DNA from: Verrucomicrobiota bacterium
GTDB taxonomy: Bacteria > Verrucomicrobiota > Verrucomicrobiia > Opitutales > Opitutaceae
Length of the DNA stretch: 64,000 bases
Assembly: GCA_023416735.1 (NCBI GenBank)
Contig: JAEZGX010000005.1
Location: 1 to 64,000, forward strand
Reading direction: 5' to 3'
The position numbers and the translations under genes are program-made. The notes beneath the pieces are model-generated. The model was not told where the DNA came from and made no database searches. It saw only the letters and a program-made list of their open reading frames with translations. Position 1 is the stretch's first letter, and every line of letters begins with the position of its first letter. Below are positions 57,685 through 64,000 of the stretch, piece after piece.

Positions 57685-59844
57685 ATGGTCGACGACAAGC
57701 CCGAGACCTCCCACGCCATCGGTGTCGGCGATATCTACTACGTGCTCTTTAAGCACAAGTGGAAGATCGTCGGATTCACCCTGCTCGGACTGCTTGCCGC
57801 CGCCGCGGTGTTTCGGCTGTGGCCCAACATCGTCTACAAATCCGACGCGAAGCTCTTCATCCGCTATATTCAAGAGACGGGCGCTCCGCTCAACGTCTCC
57901 GAGGACGCCCAAATCAAGTCCACGGATCAGCGGGGGGAAACGATCATCTCGAGCGAAGTCGAGATCCTTACGAGCATGGATCTCGCGAAACAGGTTGCTC
58001 TCACCCTCGGCCCGGAGCGGATCCTCGAGGCCTACGGCGGCGGATCCGACTTGGACGCCGCCGCCGGAGTGATCCGCGGCGGAATCGAAGCTTCCGCGCC
58101 CCGCGGGAGTCGTGTGCTCGGGATCAAGTTCCAGCACCCCGATCGATCGATCACGCAACCGGTGCTTTCAACGCTCATCACCGAGTATCTCAAGCGGCAT
58201 CTGGAGATCCATATGACGACCGGCATGTTCGACGACATGCTGCAGAATGAAACTCAGGTTCTGCGCAGCCACCTTCAAAAGACCGAAGAAGAGCTGCGCC
58301 GTATGAAAGAGAAAGCCGGCGTTCTTTCCCTCGATGAGGCAAAGCAGGCTTATGCCGAACAGATGGCGAAGACGAAACAGCAAATCCTCGAAACCACCGG
58401 GCTCATCGCCGAGCGCAAAGCACTTCTTTCCGATTTCGAAGATTCGCGCGTCCCCTACACCGCCGTTCCGTTCGCGAAAGCCCAGGAATATCGCGTCGCC
58501 ACCGGGACACTCGAAACACTCACGCAGAAGTATCAGGAGGTGTTCGCGACGTTCACCGAAGAAAGCACCGCAGTCGCCGATTTGCGTCGTCGACTTGCTC
58601 GCGCAACAGCCGCGAAGGAAGCGCTCGAAACAGAGTTCCCCGCCCTTCGTGAAGTCAGCGGAAACAACGCGCGCTCCAGCGGCGACGCCGCCACCGTCAA
58701 CGTCGCCGAGGAGCGTTCACGCATCCGGTCGCTTTCTATTCGCCTCGACGTCCTGCAGAATCATCTCACGCAGATCCAGAAAGAGGCCAACGACCTCAGC
58801 GAGCTCGAGCTTTCCATCAGCGATCTCCAACGCCGGAAAGAGCTCCAGGAAGCGCAATATCGCTACTTCGCCACGACGCTCGAGCAGACGCGCATCAACG
58901 AAGCTCTCGGGAGTGGACGCGTTTCCAACATCACGATGATCCAGGCGCCCACTCCGCCCATCCGCGACGTGGGCAAGCTTCACAAGGTCGTCGGCGGCCT
59001 GGCTGGCGGCGGGCTGATCTTCGGCCTGGCACTCGCCTTTTGCCTGGAGTTGTTCCTCGACCAGAGCGTGCGCCGGCCCGTCGAGATCGAATCGCTCCTC
59101 GGCCTTCCGCTTTTCTTCTCGATTCCCAACATTCCCGGTCGGCTCGGGCGAGGCCCTCTCGCCGTGGCGCAACTGGAAGCCCCGCCGGGCAGGGTCCGCG
59201 CGCGCGGAGGCGCCAGCGAAAGCAAACTCTCTTCCTACTTCGATGCCCTGCGCGATCGCCTCATTTTCTTCTTCGAAGTTCGCGGCGTAGTGAAGAAGCC
59301 CAAGCTTGTTGCCGTCACGAGTTGCGGCGATCGCGCCGGCGTCAGCACGGTTACCGCCGGACTCGCCGCTTCATTGTCGAAAACGGGCGACGGCAACGTC
59401 CTGCTCGTCGATATGAACATGGGGCCGCATACGCCGCATCATTTTCGCGACGGAAAAATTCAGGTCGGCCTCGACGATCTCCTCGAAGGTCAGCATCGCG
59501 AGGAAGCCCGCGTCCAGGATCACCTTTTCGTCGTCCCGCACGCCACCGGGAACGAGCGACTTTCCCGCATTCTCCCCAAGTGGTTTTCGAACATGATCCC
59601 GCGTCTGCGCGCGAGCGACTACGACTACATCATCTTCGACATGCCGCCCGTGAATCAGGTCAGCGTCACGCCTCAGCTCGCGCGAAACATGGACATGGTT
59701 TTCCTCCTCGTTGAATCCGAGAAAACGAATCGCGACGCCGTCAAGCGCGCCAGCAGCCTGCTCGCTCAGGCCAGTTGCACATTGAGCGTCATCGTCAATC
59801 GGACTCGGAACTACCTGCCTCGGCCACTCCTCCAGGAGGTCTAG
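57685..59844 (+). CDS. Wzc-like chain-length determinant with degenerate BY-kinase domain
   Basis: The 719-residue protein has a Wzz domain with TMs near residues 28-44 and 437-458, a periplasmic coiled coil (about 185-400), and a cytoplasmic domain (about 535-719) like CpsD or Wzc. The Walker A motif reads CGDRAGVSTV, with Val553 where ATP-binding requires Lys. Walker A' Asp576 (LLVDMN) and Walker B Asp652 (IIFDMPPV) remain. No tyrosine cluster is present at the C-terminus; the only Tyr in the last 14 residues is in RNYLP. Polysaccharide polymer-length control is likely; tyrosine kinase activity is doubtful. Confidence 0.9.
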   Translation: MVDDKPETSHAIGVGDIYYVLFKHKWKIVGFTLLGLLAAAAVFRLWPNIVYKSDAKLFIRYIQETGAPLNVSEDAQIKSTDQRGETIISSEVEILTSMDLAKQVALTLGPERILEAYGGGSDLDAAAGVIRGGIEASAPRGSRVLGIKFQHPDRSITQPVLSTLITEYLKRHLEIHMTTGMFDDMLQNETQVLRSHLQKTEEELRRMKEKAGVLSLDEAKQAYAEQMAKTKQQILETTGLIAERKALLSDFEDSRVPYTAVPFAKAQEYRVATGTLETLTQKYQEVFATFTEESTAVADLRRRLARATAAKEALETEFPALREVSGNNARSSGDAATVNVAEERSRIRSLSIRLDVLQNHLTQIQKEANDLSELELSISDLQRRKELQEAQYRYFATTLEQTRINEALGSGRVSNITMIQAPTPPIRDVGKLHKVVGGLAGGGLIFGLALAFCLELFLDQSVRRPVEIESLLGLPLFFSIPNIPGRLGRGPLAVAQLEAPPGRVRARGGASESKLSSYFDALRDRLIFFFEVRGVVKKPKLVAVTSCGDRAGVSTVTAGLAASLSKTGDGNVLLVDMNMGPHTPHHFRDGKIQVGLDDLLEGQHREEARVQDHLFVVPHATGNERLSRILPKWFSNMIPRLRASDYDYIIFDMPPVNQVSVTPQLARNMDMVFLLVESEKTNRDAVKRASSLLAQASCTLSVIVNRTRNYLPRPLLQEV

Positions 59845-60005
59845 GCCGCCCTTCCCTGACGGCGGACCAGTCCGCTTCACCACCGGCATCGAATTGCCGC
59901 CGGGTCCGTAAGCCGTCGCTCCCGTAAACGCGTTTTTCCAGCTCCCACGAGGCCGCGCCTGCAGCGCCCTCGTTTGTCCGTCGCGTTCAAATTGAAAGGA
60001 GAGAT

Positions 60006-60467
60006 ATGAGGCAACGTCCCATCAAGGTGTTGGCGGTTTCTTCAGGCGGAGGACATTGGGTGCAGCTGTTGAGACTTCGTCCCGCGTTCGAGGGCTGCGA
60101 TGTCGTGTTCGCCACGGTGCAAAAAGCGTATCGATCGGACCTCGACCCGTGCGCGCGGTTCCGCTGGCTCCCCGACGCGAGCATGTGGCAGAAACATCGT
60201 CTCGTCCTCTGCGCTTGCGCGGCGCTGTGGATCGTTCTCACCGAGCGTCCTGACGTCGTCGTTTCCACCGGCGCCGCTCCCGGTTACTTCGTCATCCGCT
60301 TCGGCGCCATGACGGGCGCGCGCACGATCTGGATCGATAGCGTCGCCAACGCCGAGCAACTCTCGCTCAGCGGATGCGAAGCCGGCAAACACGTGGATCA
60401 CTGGATGACACAATGGCCGCATCTCGCGGCGGAAAAGGGCCCCTTCTACCACGGGAGTGTATTATGA
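60006..60467 (+). CDS. Alg14-like glycosyltransferase membrane subunit
   Basis: The 153-residue protein has the Alg14/PssD pattern with AVSSGGGHWVQLLRL near residues 9-23 and PDVVVSTGAAPGYFVIRF near 81-98. Alg14-like subunits anchor the catalytic Alg13-like partner at the membrane. The stop overlaps the next start by 4 bases (ATGA), and a good GGGAG site at 60453-60457 lies 6 bases before that start. It is probably a UDP-sugar transferase in exopolysaccharide synthesis. Confidence 0.88.
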   Translation: MRQRPIKVLAVSSGGGHWVQLLRLRPAFEGCDVVFATVQKAYRSDLDPCARFRWLPDASMWQKHRLVLCACAALWIVLTERPDVVVSTGAAPGYFVIRFGAMTGARTIWIDSVANAEQLSLSGCEAGKHVDHWMTQWPHLAAEKGPFYHGSVL

Positions 60468-61018
60468 TCTTGGTTACCGTTGGCACCGAACTTCCCTTCG
60501 ACCGGCTCGTTCGCGCGGTCGATCTGTGGGCTCGTGAAACCGGACGCTCGGATGTTTTCGCCCAAATCGGACAAAATGCCTGGCGCCCGTCCTTCATCCC
60601 TGCCGTCGAATTCCTCGCCCCGGCCGAGTTCAACCGCTGCTTCACCCAGGCAAGCGTGATCATCTCCCATGCCGGCATGGGCACCATCCTGTCGGCACTG
60701 CGTTTCGAGAAACCGATCCTCGTCATGCCCCGTCGCGCGGCGCTCGGCGAACAACGCAACGATCACCAAATGGCCACCGCGCAACAACTGCTCGCGCTCG
60801 GCAAGATCAACGTCGCGTTCGACGAGCACGAGCTTCACCAGCGTCTCCAGTCTCTCGATACACTCGCGGTCCGCGATCACACCGGAATGTTCGCCAGCAG
60901 CTCGCTCATCGCCGCGGTCCGCGGCTTCATCGCCCGCGACCACTACGAGGCACACCCGATCGCGTTGCGCGCCGAGAATAGCACGTCGGAAGGCGCCGCG
61001 ATGGGCCGTCCCGCGTGA
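60464..61018 (+). CDS. Alg13-like glycosyltransferase catalytic subunit
   Basis: The 184-residue protein has the GT28 C-terminal pattern: ILVTVGTELPFDRLV at the start and IISHAGMGTILSAL with the donor-binding His near 64-77, followed by PRRAALGEQRNDHQ. With the Alg14-like subunit it forms a two-part transferase like yeast Alg13/Alg14 and bacterial PssE/PssD. The tail after about 150 is not conserved. Confidence 0.9.
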   Translation: MILVTVGTELPFDRLVRAVDLWARETGRSDVFAQIGQNAWRPSFIPAVEFLAPAEFNRCFTQASVIISHAGMGTILSALRFEKPILVMPRRAALGEQRNDHQMATAQQLLALGKINVAFDEHELHQRLQSLDTLAVRDHTGMFASSSLIAAVRGFIARDHYEAHPIALRAENSTSEGAAMGRPA

Positions 61019-61052
61019 TCGGATCGACCTCTGCCACACTTTCGCATCCGCC

Positions 61053-62027
61053 ATGCCACCCGACGTCGCCGTCATCATCGTTTCCTACAACTCCGCGGCT
61101 CACCTGGGCGAATGCCTCCGCAGCGTCTTCGCTCATTCGGCGCGCACCCGCGTCGAGGTCATAGTCCTTGATAATGCATCCAGCGACGATTCTGCCGCGT
61201 TGGTGCGAACCCAGTTTCCTGCCGTCAAGCTCCTGACGCCCGGCCGCAATCTCGGTTTTGCCGCGGGCGTGAATCTCGCTGCCCGCCACGCCACCGCCGA
61301 TTACCTCCTGCTGCTCAACCCCGACACGGTTTTGCTCGACGACGCTATCGACGCGATCGTCAAGTTCGCTCGTTCGTCTCCTCGCCACGGCCTCTATGGA
61401 GCGCGCACCTTCAAGCCCGATGGACGCGTCGAGCCTTCCTCCTGCTGGGGTTTGCCCACGCTCTGGAGCTTGGCGATGTTTGCCACGGGGTTGAGTTCGG
61501 TCGCGCGACGCCATCCTTGGTTCGATCCGGAATCTCTCGGCAAATGGCCGCGCGATACCGTTCGCGAGGTGGGGATCATCAGCGGTTGCTGCCTGCTCGT
61601 CGCGCGCCCCGTGTGGGAAAAACTCGGCGGCTTCGACGAACGCTTCTTCATGTATGGCGAGGATGCGGACCTGGCGCTGCGTGCCCGCCAATCCGGCTAT
61701 CGACCCGTGATCTGCCCCAAAGCGCGCCTGATCCATGAGGTGGGCCAGTCCTCCACGCCGGCCGGGAAACTGATGCTTCTTTTCCGCGGCAAGGCGACCC
61801 TGCTCCGCACGCATTGGCGGGGCGTTCGGCGTATGGTGGGATTGGGTTTCCTGCTCGCCGGAGTTGCCCTTCGCGCCGTTGGCACCCAGCTCGCGCGCTC
61901 AGTCCGTGGCGAGTCCGAGCCCAGTCGCTGGCTGGTCGTCTGGCGCCAACGCAGCGACTGGATTCGGGGATACGCCGCGACCCAGTTTAACCTGGCAGCC
62001 AGCCAGAGCCCCGTAGCGCGTTCATGA
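61053..62027 (+). CDS. family 2 glycosyltransferase
   Basis: The 324-residue GT2 has VAVIIVSYNSAAHL at the start, VLDNASSDDSA near 39-49, GRNLGFAAGVNLA near 66-78 and LLNPDTV near 90-96. The C-terminal half has FFMYGEDADLALRARQ, the acceptor-site motif of rhamnosyl-like GT2 enzymes. The ATG at 61053 is chosen. The stop overlaps the next start (ATGA). Confidence 0.92.
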   Translation: MPPDVAVIIVSYNSAAHLGECLRSVFAHSARTRVEVIVLDNASSDDSAALVRTQFPAVKLLTPGRNLGFAAGVNLAARHATADYLLLLNPDTVLLDDAIDAIVKFARSSPRHGLYGARTFKPDGRVEPSSCWGLPTLWSLAMFATGLSSVARRHPWFDPESLGKWPRDTVREVGIISGCCLLVARPVWEKLGGFDERFFMYGEDADLALRARQSGYRPVICPKARLIHEVGQSSTPAGKLMLLFRGKATLLRTHWRGVRRMVGLGFLLAGVALRAVGTQLARSVRGESEPSRWLVVWRQRSDWIRGYAATQFNLAASQSPVARS

Positions 62028-63271
62028 ATACGGCCGAAACCCCGTTTCCGGGACTCTTTTCCTCGCCGGCGTCAGCAGCGTCCACCCCGCCCGCGGCAGC
62101 CGCCCGCCGCCAGGCCACTTACGATAGCATCATCTGCTTCGGAGGCGTGGATTGGTGGTATCACAATCGAGGGCACTACGACCTGCAGATGATGCGGGAG
62201 CTCAGTGCCGTCGTGCCGGTGCTCTATGTCAATTCGATCGGAATGCGCTTCAGCGCCCCCGGACAACATTCGCAACTCGCGCGGCGCATCACCCGCAAAC
62301 TGCGAAGCGTCCTCCGCGGCTGCGTTCGGGTGAAGGAAGGCTTGTCCGTTTACAGTCCGTTCGCTCCGCCTCTGCGTTTCGGGCGCAATCTGCTGAATCG
62401 CACGCTCGCTCTCCAGGTGCGCTCCACCGCGCGCTCGTTAGGTTTTCGCCACCCTCTGGTCTGGGTCGCATGCCCCACCGCCGCCGACGTGATCGGGTTT
62501 CTCGACGCGGTCTCAGTCGTTTATCAGCGCACCGACCGCTACGAAGAATACCCGGGCGCGAATCGCTCCCGAGTCGAGGCTCAGGATCTCGCACTCAAAG
62601 CTCGCGCCGACGTCACGCTCTTCTGTTCGTCCGCGGTGATGAACGAAGAGCGAGCGCAGTGCCGGCGGGCGTTGTTCGCGGATCACGGCGTCGACTTCTC
62701 GCACTTCGCGGGCGCGGGCGATGCGGGAGACCTGCTCCCCGAGCTCGCATCGATTCCGTCACCACGGATTGGATACGTCGGAAATCTCGAGCCGCACCGA
62801 GTCGATCATCGCTTGCTCGAGCACATCGCGCGAACCCTCCCCGATATGCATCTCGTGATCGTAGGTCCGGGCACACTCTCACCCACCTTCGCAGCGCTTC
62901 CCAACGTGCATCGCTTCGCCCAGCAACCTTATGAGCGGGTCGCCCGGTTCACCTCCGCTTGCGAGGTATTGATCATGCCTTGGTGCAACAACGCGTGGAT
63001 CCGCGCCTGCAATCCAATCAAGCTGAAGGAATATTTAGCCGTCGGGCGGCCTGTGGTCAGCACCGTTTTCGACGAGTTGCAGCGTTACCAGGGCTACGTC
63101 CGCGTCGCTCGCGACTACGACCAATTCGTTGACGCCATTCGCGCCGCCGTCCGCGAGGGCGATGTCCCGCAGCGTCTGCGCGCTCGCGTTGAGCACGAGA
63201 CTTGGTCCGCAAAAGCCAGACTCGTAATCGACACTTTGCGGGACACCTGCGGTTTGCAGGCCGACGCATGA
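62024..63271 (+). CDS. glycosyltransferase (GT4-like fold)
   Basis: The 415-residue protein has two Rossmann-like halves. The N-terminal part includes IICFGGVDWWYHNRGHYDLQ and VWVACPTAADVIGF. The C-terminal donor domain has IGYVGNLEPHRVDHRLLEHI, LVIVGPGT, and LKEYLAVGRPVVSTVFDE, in the position of the GT4 E-x7-E region. It is coupled to GT2 upstream and to the methyltransferase downstream by 4-base overlaps. Confidence 0.88.
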   Translation: MNTAETPFPGLFSSPASAASTPPAAAARRQATYDSIICFGGVDWWYHNRGHYDLQMMRELSAVVPVLYVNSIGMRFSAPGQHSQLARRITRKLRSVLRGCVRVKEGLSVYSPFAPPLRFGRNLLNRTLALQVRSTARSLGFRHPLVWVACPTAADVIGFLDAVSVVYQRTDRYEEYPGANRSRVEAQDLALKARADVTLFCSSAVMNEERAQCRRALFADHGVDFSHFAGAGDAGDLLPELASIPSPRIGYVGNLEPHRVDHRLLEHIARTLPDMHLVIVGPGTLSPTFAALPNVHRFAQQPYERVARFTSACEVLIMPWCNNAWIRACNPIKLKEYLAVGRPVVSTVFDELQRYQGYVRVARDYDQFVDAIRAAVREGDVPQRLRARVEHETWSAKARLVIDTLRDTCGLQADA

Positions 63272-64000
63272 CCACCCTCCTCTCGTCCGCACCTCGTCCT
63301 CTCATGAATGCCACGACGTCCGCCTCCCCCCGCCGCCTCGACCTGCTGACCAACTACAGTAATCCTCGGTCGCTCGGCTTCCGATTTCGCGCCCGTCGAA
63401 TTGGTCCGCTGGTGCGGCTGATCGAACACACGTTCCAGCATCACGGCGAAGTAAAGATCCTCGATGTCGGCGGACGGAAAACCTATTGGGACATCCTGCC
63501 CAAAGACTTCCTTCGCGAAAATCGCGCCCGCGTCACCTTGCTCAATTTGCCGTGCGATCTCCAAGGGCAGGACGACTCGATTTTTACTCATGCTACGGGA
63601 AACGCCTGTGACATGTCCGAGTTCGGCGACGACTATTTCCACATCGTTCACTCCAACTCCGTCATCGAGCACGTCGGCGGTTGGCCACAGATGAAGCAAT
63701 TTGCGCAGGAGGTGCGACGTGTAGCGCCGCACCTCTATGTGCAAACCCCGTATTATTGGTTTCCGGTCGAACCGCATTACCTGACGCCGTTCTTCCACTG
63801 GCTTCCGAAGCCGTTCCAAGTGCGCCTGCTGCGTAGTTTCACCCTCGGAAACCGCGGACGCGCCGCGAACCTCGACGACGCGCTGATGAAACTAGAAGAC
63901 GCTCCGCGCATGTTGGACCTTAAATCATTCAAGCTCCTCTTTCCCGACTGCCGCATCCTGAAGGAGCGCTTCCTCCTGCTCACCAAATCACTGATCGCGG
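63268..64000 (+). CDS. class I SAM-dependent methyltransferase, partial
   Basis: The frame starts at the ATG in the ATGA overlap (63268; a second ATG at 63304 is also possible) and stays open to the window edge, so the C-terminus is missing. The visible 244 residues contain the SAM motif VKILDVGGRKTYWDIL, then FHIVHSNSVIEHVGGW and LYVQTPYYWFPVEPHYLTP. This matches methyltransferases of sugar or polysaccharide pathways. The target is unknown. Confidence 0.87.
   Translation, partial: MTTLLSSAPRPLMNATTSASPRRLDLLTNYSNPRSLGFRFRARRIGPLVRLIEHTFQHHGEVKILDVGGRKTYWDILPKDFLRENRARVTLLNLPCDLQGQDDSIFTHATGNACDMSEFGDDYFHIVHSNSVIEHVGGWPQMKQFAQEVRRVAPHLYVQTPYYWFPVEPHYLTPFFHWLPKPFQVRLLRSFTLGNRGRAANLDDALMKLEDAPRMLDLKSFKLLFPDCRILKERFLLLTKSLIA

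Overview
The window is GC-rich chromosomal DNA. It most likely comes from a Verrucomicrobiota bacterium of the Opitutaceae type. This is inferred from the fused SecDF behind YajC, the OleA/OleB-type genes, the dispersed hairpin repeats built on TTCGTG and TTTGTG arms, and the general gene content. No rRNA gene or other marker is present to prove it. Most of the window is dense housekeeping sequence with many 4-base ATGA stop/start overlaps. No insertion sequence, prophage or CRISPR array was found.

Layout. 1-1440: a truncated DUF937/OmpA-domain gene, then tRNA-Arg(ACG) with its own terminator. 1553-7412 (minus): yajC, secDF, recJ, a small membrane protein and a YetF-like protein. 7502-9448: speA. 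9647-18649 (minus): a nine-gene lipid-type cluster made of a KAS II, an ACP, two phytoene-desaturase-like FAD enzymes, a TIM-barrel protein, FabZ-like, FabI-like, OleA-like and OleB-like genes. 18839-26955: galE, an NtrC-type regulator, a site-2 protease, xerC, mazG, trpC, rsmA and a secreted protein. 27023-32027: a xylulokinase, then adjacent divergent guaB-like and purA-like genes. 32057-36826 (minus): ruvX-truA-comF-accD-folC-response regulator. 36906-42155: a ThiF-rhodanese fusion, a class IV aminotransferase, an AT-hook/HTH DNA-binding protein, an HTH-metallo-beta-lactamase fusion and a histidine kinase. 42171-52375: tRNA-Cys, parA, two ABC-2 permeases, rnc, mfd, a SurA-like chaperone, a ThuA-like protein and radC. 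52417-55710: two large membrane proteins, head to head. 56119-64000: an exopolysaccharide locus with wza-like, RfaH/NusG-like, Wzc-like, Alg14/Alg13-like pair, two glycosyltransferases and a truncated methyltransferase.

The most interesting part is 9647-18649. It combines an acyl chain-building set (KAS II, ACP, dehydratase, enoyl reductase), two FAD desaturase-like enzymes and the OleA/OleB pair that in other bacteria joins two acyl chains head to head. OleC and OleD are absent from the window. This looks like a dedicated pathway for an unusual unsaturated lipid, ketone or hydrocarbon. Three of its intergenic spaces hold hairpin repeats that could set transcript levels inside the cluster.

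Other oddities: an AccD whose four zinc-ribbon cysteines are all replaced; a Wzc-like protein with Val in place of the Walker A lysine; a guaB/purA pair with changed active-site loops; three related families of intergenic hairpin repeats, two copies of which run into the ends of xerC and mazG; and an ops-like 11-mer just upstream of the RfaH-like gene.
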